Positions 45,084-53,670 of a stretch of 64,000 nucleotides of DNA are shown here, piece by piece. The stretch's first letter is position 1. The number at the start of each line of letters is the position of its first letter. The translations under genes and the position numbers were made by a program. Origin of the DNA: Sphingopyxis indica (GTDB lineage: Bacteria > Pseudomonadota > Alphaproteobacteria > Sphingomonadales > Sphingomonadaceae). The notes beneath the pieces were generated by a model. The model worked only from the letters and a program-made list of their open reading frames with translations. It had not been told where the DNA came from and did no database searches. The stretch covers positions 186,001-250,000 of the forward strand of contig NZ_FZPA01000002.1 of NCBI RefSeq assembly GCF_900188185.1, in the 5' to 3' direction.

Positions 45084-45887
45084 ATGACCGACATCCCGAC
45101 CTTCGACACGATCAGGCTCGACGTCGCCGACAACGTCGCGACGATCACGCTCAATCGGCCCGAGCGGCTCAATTCGATGCCGCCCGCGATGGCCGACGAC
45201 ATCCGCGCGGCGCTCGACTGGATGGGCGTGCTCGGCGCGCGCGCGCTGCTCATCACCGGCGAAGGCCGCGGCTTCTGTTCGGGTGCCGACCTCGCGGGCG
45301 ACCGCACCGCGTCGGCCGTCGGCGGCGGCGCGAACAGCCGCAAGGCGTTGCGCAACCATTACAACCCGATGCTGCTCGCGCTCGCCAACCTCGACATTCC
45401 GGTGGTCACCGCGATCAACGGCCCGGCGGCGGGTGTCGGATGCAGCTTCGCATTGTCGGGCGATTTCACCATCGCGGGCAAGAGCGCCTATTTCCTGCAG
45501 GCCTTCGTCAACATCGGGCTGATCCCCGACGGCGGCTCGTCGTGGCTGCTGCCGCGCCTCGTCGGCCTGCCGCGCGCCGCGCAGATGATGATGCTCGGCG
45601 AAAAGATCGGCGCCGAACAGGCCGCCGATTGGGGCCTGATCTACAAGGCGGTCGATGACGAGGCGCTGATGGACGAGGCGCGCGCGCTGGCGAAACGGCT
45701 CGCGAACGGCCCGACGGTGGCCCTCGGCACGATGCGCAAGGTGCTGCGCGGCGCCCTCACACAAAGCCTTTCCGACACGCTCGACGCCGAAGCGATGGGG
45801 CAATATGTCGCGGGCAACAGCGCCGACGCGATGGAAGGCATCATGGCCTTCCAGCAGAAGCGCAAGCCCGCGTTCAAGGGTCAATAA
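45084..45887 (+). CDS. Enoyl-CoA hydratase/isomerase (PaaG-like)
   Basis: A 267-residue crotonase-superfamily enzyme acting on acyl-CoA thioesters. The two oxyanion-hole segments are present (GFCSGADL and GPAAGVGCSFALSGD). At the position of the hydratase catalytic glutamate the sequence reads NIGLIPDGGSSW, with Asp, the pattern of isomerase-type members such as PaaG rather than classical hydratases. Substrate is uncertain; phenylacetate-like or fatty-acid intermediates are possible. The ATG at 45084 gives MTDIPTFDTIRLDV. The operator upstream resembles those of acyl-CoA catabolic regulators. Confidence 0.9.
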   Translation: MTDIPTFDTIRLDVADNVATITLNRPERLNSMPPAMADDIRAALDWMGVLGARALLITGEGRGFCSGADLAGDRTASAVGGGANSRKALRNHYNPMLLALANLDIPVVTAINGPAAGVGCSFALSGDFTIAGKSAYFLQAFVNIGLIPDGGSSWLLPRLVGLPRAAQMMMLGEKIGAEQAADWGLIYKAVDDEALMDEARALAKRLANGPTVALGTMRKVLRGALTQSLSDTLDAEAMGQYVAGNSADAMEGIMAFQQKRKPAFKGQ

Positions 45888-45946
45888 GCCCGAAACAAAC
45901 AAGACCCCGGCGCAAACCGGAGTCTCGACGAGTTCCTAAGGAACTG

Positions 45947-45979
45947 GGCCCCGGCCGTATCGGCCGGGGCCTGTTTTTT
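45947..45979 (+). terminator. Rho-independent terminator of the crotonase gene
   Basis: Stem GGCCCCGGCC-GTAT-... with its complement, followed by TGTTTTTT. The T-run overlaps the stop codon of the convergent HD-domain gene. Confidence 0.92.
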
Positions 45980-46580
45980 ATTCGGCCGGCTCTTCGGTCA
46001 TCACCTTTTTATAGATGCTCTGCTTCGGCCGCGCGCACAGCCGCATCACCATCGGCTCGAAAAAATCGAGCGGCAGCGTGTCATAGTCGGGATCGAAGGC
46101 GGGCTGATCGTATTTCTCGCAGAATTCGGCGCAGGCGGCGGCATAGGGATGGCCGGCGAACTGGTCGCGCATGTCGCGGTCGAGGCCGATATAGTGGAAG
46201 AAATAATGGCCCTGGAAGATGCCGTGATGCTGGACGATCCAATGATTCTCTTCCGACAGGAAGGGCTTGAGGATCGCCGCGGCGATGTCGGGGTGGTTGA
46301 AGGCGCCGAGCGTGTCGCCGATGTCGTGGAGCAGCGCCATCACGACATATTCCTCGTCGCGCCCGTCGCGATGCGCGCGCGTCGCGGTCTGCAGGCAATG
46401 CGTCAGCCGGTCGACCGGAAAGCCGCCGTAATCGCCCGCGAGCAGCTTCAGATGATCGAGGATGCGCGCGCCATTGTCCGGAGCAAACGCCTTCTGCTCG
46501 GCGGCGATGATGTCCCAGTCTTCCTGCGTGCCTTCGGTCATCGCGCGGAATTTGGCGCGTGGGTGCGTCATGTCGTTCAT
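45978..46580 (-). CDS. HD-domain protein (PhnZ-like)
   Basis: A 200-residue HD-domain protein. The metal-site residues are H61, then H85-D86 in ALLHDIGDT, and later histidines at 113 and 118-119, with a C-terminal aspartate. The 24-residue spacing between H61 and H85 equals that in PhnZ-type diiron oxygenases, so an oxygenase role is possible, but the later spacing differs and a phosphohydrolase is equally likely. No phosphonate genes flank it. ATG at 46580 (or 46571). Confidence 0.82.
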   Translation of the reverse strand: MNDMTHPRAKFRAMTEGTQEDWDIIAAEQKAFAPDNGARILDHLKLLAGDYGGFPVDRLTHCLQTATRAHRDGRDEEYVVMALLHDIGDTLGAFNHPDIAAAILKPFLSEENHWIVQHHGIFQGHYFFHYIGLDRDMRDQFAGHPYAAACAEFCEKYDQPAFDPDYDTLPLDFFEPMVMRLCARPKQSIYKKVMTEEPAE

Positions 46581-46646
46581 TTGCGGCTCTCCCGATTTTC
46601 CAGATCAGTCTAGGCCTTCCGTTGCACTTTGCAACCGGCGTGATCG

Positions 46647-47366
46647 TCATTCGGGCGCGTAGGTTACGCCATATTTGAGCGCTTCGTCGAGCGTCAGACA
46701 GCGGCGCGTCGACTTGTTCTCCTCGGTCGCCACCGCGCTCTGGCGATACATGATGTCGGTCAAGAGCTTGCGCGAAATGCCCATCCGGATCAGGAAATCA
46801 TTGTCCTCGCTCGCGAGCAGCGCCGAATCCTGCTCGATGTCACCGATCAGTTCGCGCGTCGCGTCGGTCCCCATCGCGACGCTCATGTCGATCGCGCCGC
46901 GGTCGCCGGTGCGCGTGAACATATGGACGATGAACAGCCCGCCGGGCTCGATCATCCGCGGCTGCCCGCCCATGAAGACGAAATTGCACGCGCTGAAACA
47001 CGCCCAGCCGCTGGGGATGCGGGTGCCGAGCCCGAAGTTCGAGCGGATGATCCGCCCCGCCGCATTGCCGGCGCGCGCATCGCCGCCAGGCGAGCGCAGC
47101 CAGATTTCGGACACGTCGGGATTGGCCTTGAGCGCGGCGGTCAGGCGATCGGGAAGGCCGGCATCGACCCGCCCTTCGGCCAGCATGACCTTCATATTGC
47201 CGCGCTTTTCAACGGTCAGCTTCATTTCGGGATAGGCCGACCAGTTGGGCTCGAGCGGACAGGTCGGGTTCGCCGGGTCCATCACCGTCGCACCCGTCAG
47301 GCCGGCCAGCGCGAGCGCGGCGACGAACAGGCGCGCAGGCTTAGGTCGCAAGGACATAGCGCGCAT
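46647..47366 (-). CDS. Periplasmic ClpP/crotonase-fold-like unknown protein
   Basis: About 239 residues. I chose the ATG at 47366 because AAGGGA lies 7 nt upstream; it overlaps the previous gene by 26 bp. A signal peptide (LFVAALALAGLTGA) precedes a domain with SPGGDARAGNAAG and WACFSACNFVFMGG, which resembles the COG3904 group of predicted periplasmic proteins with a serine-protease-like ClpP fold. A catalytic serine may lie in the SACNFVF segment, with a following histidine in FIVHMFTR. It is likely co-transcribed with the gene upstream. Confidence 0.78.
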   Translation of the reverse strand: MRAMSLRPKPARLFVAALALAGLTGATVMDPANPTCPLEPNWSAYPEMKLTVEKRGNMKVMLAEGRVDAGLPDRLTAALKANPDVSEIWLRSPGGDARAGNAAGRIIRSNFGLGTRIPSGWACFSACNFVFMGGQPRMIEPGGLFIVHMFTRTGDRGAIDMSVAMGTDATRELIGDIEQDSALLASEDNDFLIRMGISRKLLTDIMYRQSAVATEENKSTRRCLTLDEALKYGVTYAPE

Positions 47367-47922
47367 CGCCCGGTCCCTTGCACATGCGTTTGGACACACG
47401 CGTCTCTTCGCCCTCGACGATGATGAAATCATTGACCGTCATGCACCGGCGCCCATCCGATTCATCGTTTCTCGCGACGACGGTCGACGATCCGCTGACA
47501 TTCTCGCGCGTTTCGCTGGTCCAGCTCGACGATGCACCGACCTCTTCGCCGCGCACCACCTCCTCGGTCGCCGCCGCCGCCTGCTTCTGCTCTTCGGGAT
47601 CGAGGCGGCAGGCGATCGCGTCGGTCAGCGTGTCGCTGACCTCGCTGATCGGGACATAGCTATATACTCCGGCCTTGCTCGCCGCATCGCCGACGACATC
47701 GCGCAGCACGCCGCCCAGTATCCCGCGCCCGACGCTGCTGCCCGACTTGCCCTTGGGGCAGCCGCCATTGTCCTCGCCGTCATTCGAGCTTGGCGCAGGA
47801 GTAGTCGCCTGGCGCAAGATGCTTCCGAACTGCGCAGTCGCCGGAGTCGCCGTAAGCCCCGCAACCGCCGCCCACGCGGGAAGCCATAACCATCGTCGCA
47901 TCGCCTGCTCCAAAAAAGTCAA
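47341..47922 (-). CDS. Secreted surface-antigen-like unknown protein
   Basis: A 193-residue protein with a signal peptide (LPAWAAVAGLTATPATAQ). A glycine-containing segment (SVGRGILGGVLRDVVGDAA) and a C-terminal half with SSWTSETRENVSGSSTV, then a paired-cysteine segment (RRCMTVNDFIIVEGEE, RMCKGPGDARY) resemble the C-terminal part of 17-kDa surface-antigen proteins. The function is unknown. The start may be the ATG at 47901 (MRRWLWLP). Its end overlaps the following gene, so the two form an operon. Confidence 0.75.
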   Translation of the reverse strand: MTFLEQAMRRWLWLPAWAAVAGLTATPATAQFGSILRQATTPAPSSNDGEDNGGCPKGKSGSSVGRGILGGVLRDVVGDAASKAGVYSYVPISEVSDTLTDAIACRLDPEEQKQAAAATEEVVRGEEVGASSSWTSETRENVSGSSTVVARNDESDGRRCMTVNDFIIVEGEETRVSKRMCKGPGDARYVLAT

Positions 47923-48040
47923 TCTGTTGGCGACCCTTGTTTAGCCACGAAGCTACCCCCCGCAGTGATTTCGATCAATGGCGCAAAGATTGTCATGCTG
48001 ACAGGTTGAAATTGTTTTCGAAAGGGCTCAGACAGCGGCC

Positions 48041-48487
48041 ATGCTGTCGCAAAAGACCCGCTATACGATCCGTGCCTTCCAGCACCTTGCCGATCATTGG
48101 GGCAAGGGGCAGGTGCAGCTTGCGGACATTGCGGAGGCACAGAATATTCCGCCGAAATTCCTGACCGTGATCCTCTCCGAAATGGCGCGCGAAGGGCTGC
48201 TCATCTCGCAGCGCGGACGCGACGGGGGCTATCAGCTCGCGCTGCCTCCGATCGACATCAGCTATGGCGATCTCGTCCGGCTGACGCGGGGTTCGCTCGC
48301 ACTCGTCCCCTGTGCGAGCCGCAACGCGCACGAGACCTGCAAGAACTGCCTTCCCGAAGCCGAATGCCGGATGCGCAGCCTGATGTTGAAGGTGCGCGAC
48401 GACACCGCCGCTATCCTCGACAAGATATCGCTCGCCGACCCGATTCGCATGGAACCGGTGTTCGAAAAGGACGAGCTGGCACTCTGA
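48041..48487 (+). CDS. Rrf2-family transcriptional regulator
   Basis: A 148-residue Rrf2/IscR-type regulator. The N-terminal winged helix reads MLSQKTRYTIRAFQHLA, then LADIAEAQNIPPKFLTVILSEM and SQRGRDGGYQLA. The effector region has cysteines at 91, 100, 103 and 109 (CASRN, HETCKNC, AECRM), enough for an Fe-S cluster as in IscR/NsrR, so it probably senses redox, NO or iron-sulfur status. It is divergent from the surface-antigen-like gene. Targets are unknown; isc/suf genes are not in the window. Confidence 0.92.
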   Translation: MLSQKTRYTIRAFQHLADHWGKGQVQLADIAEAQNIPPKFLTVILSEMAREGLLISQRGRDGGYQLALPPIDISYGDLVRLTRGSLALVPCASRNAHETCKNCLPEAECRMRSLMLKVRDDTAAILDKISLADPIRMEPVFEKDELAL

Positions 48488-48634
48488 GGCTGGCACCGCG
48501 AACGAAAGCCGGGGCCGATTGATCCGTCGCCGGGGGCGGGCCGAACAACCGATAGCGCAACGGAATTCGCCGTCCCGCGTTTCGATGGGGTTCGAGCATA
48601 AATGTCTCGCTCGCGCGCCGAAGGGACGAAGGCC

Positions 48635-49150
48635 ATGGCGACACCCGACGGAATCGAAGAGCCTGCCGAAAAGGGCGGCTTATGGGACCGTCATGCCAGC
48701 CCGATCTCGATATTGTTGCTCGGCGCGCTGATGCTGGCCGCGCTTTCGGGGGTAGCCGGAGGACAACCGGGCGAGCGCCGGCTGGCCGACTTCGGCGAAG
48801 CAAAGCTGCTCGTCAAATCGCCCTCGGTCATCCGTAACGGCGAATTTTTCGAAATGGAGATCGCGGTCGAGGCGAAAACCGATCTCGACGCTCCGGCGAT
48901 CGAGGTCAGCCCCAGCCTGTGGCGTGACATGACGATCAACACGATGATGCCGGCCCCGGCCGAGGAGCTCTTCGAAAAGGGCGGCTATCGCTTCGCCTAT
49001 GACCGAATGCCCCGCGGGAAGCGCTTGCTGATCAAGATCGACGGGCAGATCAACCCGCCGCTCTTCGCCGGCACGCGCGGCGATATCGCGGTCTATGATG
49101 GCGAGCGCCGGCTGGGTGCGATGCCGCTGGCCATAGAGGTCCTCCCCTGA
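48635..49150 (+). CDS. Unknown membrane-anchored protein paired with DUF421
   Basis: About 171 residues. I chose the ATG at 48635, with AAGGGA 8 nt upstream, over the ATG at 48602, which lacks an SD. An N-terminal hydrophobic segment (ISILLLGALMLAALSG) is followed by an extracytoplasmic beta-rich domain (KLLVKSPSVIRNGEFFEMEIAVEA). I do not recognise the family. Its TGA overlaps the ATG of the DUF421 gene, so both are translated together and may act as a pair in the membrane. Confidence 0.8.
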   Translation: MATPDGIEEPAEKGGLWDRHASPISILLLGALMLAALSGVAGGQPGERRLADFGEAKLLVKSPSVIRNGEFFEMEIAVEAKTDLDAPAIEVSPSLWRDMTINTMMPAPAEELFEKGGYRFAYDRMPRGKRLLIKIDGQINPPLFAGTRGDIAVYDGERRLGAMPLAIEVLP

Positions 49151-49632
49151 TGGATATCGTGCTGCGCGCCACGGTCATGTTCGGCCTCCTCTACCTGCTC
49201 CTGCGCTTGCTCGGAAAGCGCGAGCTGGGGCAGATGACGCCGTTCGAATTCGTCATGCTGGTCGTCATGGGCGACCTGATCCAGCAAGGCGTGACCCACA
49301 ACGACTTCAGCCTGACCGGCGCGATGCTCGCGATTTCGACTTTCGCCTTCTGGGCGCTCGTGCTCAGCTGGATCACCTATCTCTTCCCGCGCGCCAAGGG
49401 ACTGCTCGACGGCGAGCCCCGCGTCGTGGTGCGCGATGGCCGTCTCGTCGAAGCCAATCTTCGCCGCGACCGGCTGACGCGATCCGAAATCGAGTCCGAA
49501 ATGCGGCTCGCCGGAATCGCCAGCCTCACGTCGGTCGAATGGGCCATCCTCGAACCGCAGGGCAAGATCAGCTTCATCAAAAAGGACGGCGGCCCATCAC
49601 GGCAGCGCGACGAAGAACAGTCGGCGACATAG
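49150..49632 (+). CDS. DUF421 (YetF-like) membrane protein
   Basis: A 160-residue DUF421 protein. About three transmembrane helices lie in the first 80 residues (VLRATVMFGLLYLLLRLLGKRELGQMTPFEFVMLVVMGDLIQQ), followed by the soluble DUF421 domain (EPRVVVRDGRLVEANLRRDRLTRSEIESEMR). Family members such as YetF affect spore or envelope properties in Gram-positives; in proteobacteria the role is unknown. It overlaps the gene before it by one base. Confidence 0.93.
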   Translation: MDIVLRATVMFGLLYLLLRLLGKRELGQMTPFEFVMLVVMGDLIQQGVTHNDFSLTGAMLAISTFAFWALVLSWITYLFPRAKGLLDGEPRVVVRDGRLVEANLRRDRLTRSEIESEMRLAGIASLTSVEWAILEPQGKISFIKKDGGPSRQRDEEQSAT

Positions 49633-49658
49633 GCGCGGCCGCTGCTTCGGCCCTTCGC

Positions 49659-50336
49659 TCAGCGCAGCGCTTTGCCGGCGCCGACCGGGTCGCCCGGCCA
49701 ACCATGCTCGCCGATCAGGGGGACGAAGACGACCGCGCCCAGATCGTCTTCGCGGAAATCGGACGCGCCGGTGCGCGTGACGCGCAGCAGCCGCTGCGAT
49801 CCCCCTTCGCCGACCGGAATGACGAGGCGGCCGCCGGGCGCCAGTTGGTCGAGCAGCGGACGCGGAACGCGGGGGCTGCCGGCGGCCACGAGTATGACGT
49901 CGAACGGCGCCGCATCCGCCCAGCCCCGCGTTCCGTCGCCCGTGCGCAGCGTCACATTGTGGCAACCGAGCGCGGCGAGCCGCTCGGCGGCCCGATCGGT
50001 GAGTTCCGGGTGCCGATCAATCGCGTGAACGGCGCGGCCCATGCGGCTCATCACCGCAGCGGCATAGCCGGAGCCCACGCCGACCTCCAGAACCCGATCG
50101 TCGGGGCCGATCGCCGCGGCTTCGATCATCAGCGCGACGATATAAGGCTGCGAGATCGTCTGCCCCGCCTCGATCGGCAGCGCCGTATCTTCATAGGCGA
50201 ATTCGACCATGTTTTCGGGCACGAACCGCTCGCGCGGCACCGCGCGCAGCGCGGCGAGCAGCCGGTCACCGCCGATGCCTCGAGCGACGATCTGATAATC
50301 GACCATGGCATCGCGGCGGCTCGCAAAGTCCGACAT
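49659..50336 (-). CDS. pcm: Protein-L-isoaspartate O-methyltransferase
   Basis: A 225-residue PCMT, which repairs isoaspartyl residues in damaged proteins using SAM. Motifs are the N-terminal MVDYQIVARGI, TISQPYIVALM, the SAM-binding VLEVGVGSGYAAAVM and DVILVAAGSPRVPRPL with LAPGGRLVIPVG. Start ATG at 50336 gives MSDFASRRDAM; longer frames upstream are unlikely. It lies downstream of the tRNA-Ala region on the same strand. Confidence 0.95.
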   Translation of the reverse strand: MSDFASRRDAMVDYQIVARGIGGDRLLAALRAVPRERFVPENMVEFAYEDTALPIEAGQTISQPYIVALMIEAAAIGPDDRVLEVGVGSGYAAAVMSRMGRAVHAIDRHPELTDRAAERLAALGCHNVTLRTGDGTRGWADAAPFDVILVAAGSPRVPRPLLDQLAPGGRLVIPVGEGGSQRLLRVTRTGASDFREDDLGAVVFVPLIGEHGWPGDPVGAGKALR

Positions 50337-50474
50337 CGCCCCCGCGTCAGACGCTGAGGCAGCGGCGCCGACCTCGCCCTGTTGTTCGCCGGCATGGCGC
50401 GACCTGCCGCCTCCGGACATGATGACTCTCCTCGCCGCCCACACCCTATGGAAAACCGCGCGAGACTCCCAAGG

Positions 50475-50626
50475 TTCCCTCTGTTCGTCCGATCGAACCG
50501 GTGACCTCTAATATGCCATGAGCAGCGCTCTGCCGTGCCGCAAAGGAAAATGGTGGAGCCTACCGGGATCGAACCGGTGACCTCTAATATGCCATGAGCA
50601 GCGCTCTGCCGCACCGCAAAAGAAAA
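50475..50626 (-). pseudogene. Two degenerate tandem copies of tRNA-Ala
   Basis: Units at 50551-50626 and 50475-50550 repeat the 3' half of the adjacent tRNA-Ala (the T-arm GGTTCGATCCCGGT and, in the first unit, the GGCTCCACCA end) but have lost the 5' acceptor strand and the anticodon pairing. The T-arm starts at 50643, 50567 and 50491, giving an exact 76-bp period equal to the tRNA length. The copies share differences from the intact tRNA, so one derives from the other. Confidence 0.8.
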
Positions 50627-50702
<76 letters not shown>

Positions 50703-50823
50703 GTGCCATTTCGTGCGATCGCTCTGGGTGATGCGATCGGGACGCCGCCTTTACCAGCGAACGCCCATGATGCAAGGGGCCAAATGCATCGCGCGATGCT
50801 TTTTTGGCCCCTCGCCGATACGA

Positions 50824-51144
50824 TCAGCTCTCGTCGTCTTCGTCGTCGCCGGTCGCGACACCAAGGTCGTCGTCGCCGCCCAGATCGACGTCGTTGTCGG
50901 GCGAATCGCTGTCCTCGTCGACATCGACGTCCAGATCCAGATCGTCGTCGCTCGACTCTTCCTTCGTCTTGGCGGGCTTGGCCGCCTCTTCGAACGGCAT
51001 CGGCTGCTTCGACTTGAGCACCGATTCGGGGATCCAGGCGTAGCCGCAATTGATGCAGGTTACCGGATCGTCGTTGGTCAGATCATAGAATCGCGTGGCG
51101 CATTTCGGGCAGCTGCGTTTCGTGCCCCATTCAGCCTTTACCAT
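50824..51144 (-). CDS. FYDLN-acid family protein (TIGR02300)
   Basis: A 106-residue alphaproteobacterial protein of unknown function. The N-terminus carries a zinc-ribbon-like pair of CxxC motifs ([18 protein letters not shown] and [10 protein letters not shown]) and contains the diagnostic FYDL segment. The rest is a low-complexity Asp/Glu-rich tail (from about residue 64). ATG at 51144 gives [10 protein letters not shown]. It is divergent from aroA, a conserved neighbourhood in alphaproteobacteria. Confidence 0.92.
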   Translation of the reverse strand: MVKAEWGTKRSCPKCATRFYDLTNDDPVTCINCGYAWIPESVLKSKQPMPFEEAAKPAKTKEESSDDDLDLDVDVDEDSDSPDNDVDLGGDDDLGVATGDDEDDES

Positions 51145-51269
51145 ATAAGCCTCGTAAACCTTTGGAAACGGGTGTAGAATTTCGGAAAACAAACGGCGCC
51201 TCGCGGCCGATCCGTCAAATCGGCGTGCGCCTTGCCAGATTGTCGGGCCGCTGTCAAAAGCCGCACGCC

Positions 51270-52598
51270 ATGAATGACCCGATCGCCACGCCGCGCGCCT
51301 TTTCCGCTTCCGCTCCACTCAAAGGTAGGATCGCCATTCCCGGCGACAAGAGCATTTCGCACCGGTCGCTGATGCTGTCAGCGCTCGCGGTGGGAAGGAG
51401 CCGGGTTACCGGGCTGCTCGAGGGCCATGACGTGCTCGCCACCGCGGCCGCGATGCGCGCGATGGGTGCGCAGATCGAGCGCCGCGAAGGTGGCGAATGG
51501 GTGATCGACGGCGTCGGTGTCGGCGGCCTGCTCCAGCCCCGCGAAGCGCTCGACATGGGCAACAGCGGCACCTCGACCCGGCTGCTGATGGGCCTCGTCG
51601 CGAGCCACCCGATCACCGCGACCTTCGTCGGCGACGCCAGCCTGTCGGGCCGTCCGATGGGCCGGGTGGTTGATCCGCTGAGCGCCATGGGCGCCGATAT
51701 TTCGGCCTCGCCGGGCGGCCGTCTGCCGCTGATGGTGCGCGGCCTCGCGCCCGCCATCCCGCTCTCCTATCGCCTGCCGATGGCGTCGGCGCAAGTGAAG
51801 AGCGCGGTATTGCTCGCGGGGCTCAACACGCCGGGCATCACCGAGGTCATCGAGCCGGTGCCGACGCGCGACCACAGCGAGCGGATGCTGCGCGGCTTCG
51901 GCGCCGACCTGACCGTCGATACCGACAGCGACGGGACGCGCCACATCCACATCCGCGGCGAGGCCGAATTGAAACCCCAAGTGATCGTCGTGCCGGGCGA
52001 CCCTTCTTCGGCGGCCTTTTTCATTGTCGCGGCGCTGATCGTCCCGGGATCGGAGGTGACGATCGCCAACGTCGGCCTCAATCCGACGCGCGCCGGGCTG
52101 GTTGCGGTGCTCCGCGCCATGGGCGGCGACATCGAGGAACTCGACCGCCGCGACGTAGGCGGCGAACCCGTCGCCGACCTGCGCGTCCGCCACAGCGCGC
52201 TGAAGGGCATCGACGTCGATCCGGCGGTCGCGCCGAGCATGATCGACGAATTTCCGATCCTCTTCGTCGCCGCCGCGCTGGCTGATGGGCAGACCACGAC
52301 GACCGGGCTCGACGAGCTGCGCGTCAAGGAGAGCGACCGGCTGGCGGTGATGGCGGCGGGACTGCGGGCGATCGGCGCGCGCGTCGAGGAACGCGAGGAC
52401 GGGCTGATCATCGACGGCAGCGGCGGCGATACTCTGCCCGGCGGCGCGACGATCGCGGGGCATCTCGATCATCGCATCTGCATGAGCTTCGCCGTCGCGG
52501 GGCTCGCCAGCAAAGCGCCGGTGACGGTCGACGATATCGCCCCGGTCGCGACGAGCTTCCCCAATTTCGAAGCGCTGCTCGCAGAGTTGCAGGCATGA
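51270..52598 (+). CDS. aroA: 3-phosphoshikimate 1-carboxyvinyltransferase (EPSP synthase, class II type)
   Basis: A 442-residue EPSP synthase of the shikimate pathway, joining shikimate-3-phosphate and PEP. The motif set GDKSIS, RDHSE, SAQVK and NPTR is that of class II enzymes typical of alphaproteobacteria. At the PEP-site loop it reads GNSGTSTR, with Gly at the position where the well-known Agrobacterium class II enzyme has Ala. The ATG at 51270 matches the family N-terminus. Its end overlaps the next gene by ATGA. It is first in an aroA-cmk-rpsA cluster. Confidence 0.97.
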   Translation: MNDPIATPRAFSASAPLKGRIAIPGDKSISHRSLMLSALAVGRSRVTGLLEGHDVLATAAAMRAMGAQIERREGGEWVIDGVGVGGLLQPREALDMGNSGTSTRLLMGLVASHPITATFVGDASLSGRPMGRVVDPLSAMGADISASPGGRLPLMVRGLAPAIPLSYRLPMASAQVKSAVLLAGLNTPGITEVIEPVPTRDHSERMLRGFGADLTVDTDSDGTRHIHIRGEAELKPQVIVVPGDPSSAAFFIVAALIVPGSEVTIANVGLNPTRAGLVAVLRAMGGDIEELDRRDVGGEPVADLRVRHSALKGIDVDPAVAPSMIDEFPILFVAAALADGQTTTTGLDELRVKESDRLAVMAAGLRAIGARVEEREDGLIIDGSGGDTLPGGATIAGHLDHRICMSFAVAGLASKAPVTVDDIAPVATSFPNFEALLAELQA

Positions 52599-52867
52599 TC
52601 GAGGGGCTGTCGGGCACCGCCGCGAATGTCATCGGGCTGGTCGGCACGGCCTGCGTGCTCGCAGCCTTCGCCTATATCAACCTGACCGCAAAGCCCAACG
52701 GAGTGCTGTTCAACGCCGCGAACCTGATCGGTGCGTTGCTGCTGATGATCTCGCTGCTCGTCCACTTCAACCTTGCCTCCTTCCTGCTCGAGATCGCGTG
52801 GGCGAGCATTGCGCTCTGGGGTCTCGCGCGGGCCCTCTACAAAAAGGATAATGGAGGCGCGGCATGA
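52595..52867 (+). CDS. Small membrane protein (CBU_0592-like)
   Basis: A 90-residue protein with three predicted transmembrane helices (about 10-29, 38-55 and 60-78: [59 protein letters not shown]). It resembles the CBU_0592 group of small membrane proteins of unknown function. It is coupled to aroA upstream (ATGA) and to cmk downstream (ATGA), so it is firmly part of this operon. Confidence 0.85.
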   Translation: MIEGLSGTAANVIGLVGTACVLAAFAYINLTAKPNGVLFNAANLIGALLLMISLLVHFNLASFLLEIAWASIALWGLARALYKKDNGGAA

Positions 52868-53496
52868 TCATCGCCGTCGACGGTCCTACCGCGTCGGGAA
52901 AGGGCACGATCGCCCGGGCGCTCGCCGCGCATTTTGGCTTGCCGGTGCTCGACACCGGGCTGCTCTACCGCGCGGTCGGCTATCAGACGCAGCTCAACCA
53001 TGGCGACGCCGACAAGGCCGAGGATGCCCTCGCCGCCTGCGATTTTCCCGACAGCCTGCTCGACGATCCGGCGCTGCGCTATGAAACGACCGGCGGGCTC
53101 GCGAGCCGCGTCTCGGTACATCCCGCGGTGCGCAAAGCGCTGTTCCAGCGGCAGGTCGATTTCGCGAACCAGCCCGGCGGCGCCGTGCTCGACGGGCGCG
53201 ACATCGGCACCGTCATCGCGCCGCACGCCGACGCCAAGCTGTTCGTCACCGCCAGCCCCGAAGAGCGCGCACGGCGGCGCCATGCCGAGATGCATTCGCG
53301 CGGGGTCGAGGTCGATTATGCGACCGTGCTCGCCGATATCCATGCGCGCGACGCGCGCGACAGCGGGCGCGCCGACGCGCCGCTGACGCAAGCGCACGAT
53401 GCGGACTTGCTCGATACGGGCGAAATGACTATAGACGCGGCCGTCCAACGGGCGATTGCGCTGGTTGAGGCACGGACAGGCCGCCGCTCCACCTGA
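52864..53496 (+). CDS. cmk: Cytidylate kinase
   Basis: A 210-residue (d)CMP kinase of pyrimidine nucleotide metabolism. The P-loop is DGPTASGKGT at 5-14, the nucleotide-binding segment is DTGLLYRAV, and the lid region has DGRDIGTVIAPHADAKLFVTAS. The start overlaps the preceding gene by ATGA. In proteobacteria cmk commonly precedes rpsA, as here. A hairpin with a T-run follows. Confidence 0.96.
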   Translation: MIIAVDGPTASGKGTIARALAAHFGLPVLDTGLLYRAVGYQTQLNHGDADKAEDALAACDFPDSLLDDPALRYETTGGLASRVSVHPAVRKALFQRQVDFANQPGGAVLDGRDIGTVIAPHADAKLFVTASPEERARRRHAEMHSRGVEVDYATVLADIHARDARDSGRADAPLTQAHDADLLDTGEMTIDAAVQRAIALVEARTGRRST

Positions 53497-53510
53497 GCGT
53501 CGGGCGTGAC

Positions 53511-53535
53511 GGGGCGCACTCGTCGCGCCTTTTTT
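53511..53535 (+). terminator. Rho-independent terminator after cmk
   Basis: A short stem GGCGC/GCGCC around ACTCGTC is followed by six T residues. It would separate cmk from rpsA, which then needs its own promoter in 53536-53670. Confidence 0.8.
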
Positions 53536-53670
53536 GCTTTGCCCGCTCCTCCTTCCTCGCCGCGTCTTTGCGGATGTTCCGTTTCGCATTCGGCGAACGG
53601 GACGGATCGGCCACAAGACCAGCGGAACCAACCGCTTGGCCGGAACAAATGAAGTAAGGAAGAACTCTCT

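Noticed and set aside
45978-46580. Firm assignment of the HD protein as a PhnZ oxygenase
   Set aside because: Only the first two metal ligands have PhnZ spacing; the later histidine spacing differs and there are no phosphonate genes nearby.
50551-50626. Second tRNA-Ala gene
   Set aside because: The anticodon stem does not pair and the 5' acceptor strand is absent; only the 3' half is tRNA-like.
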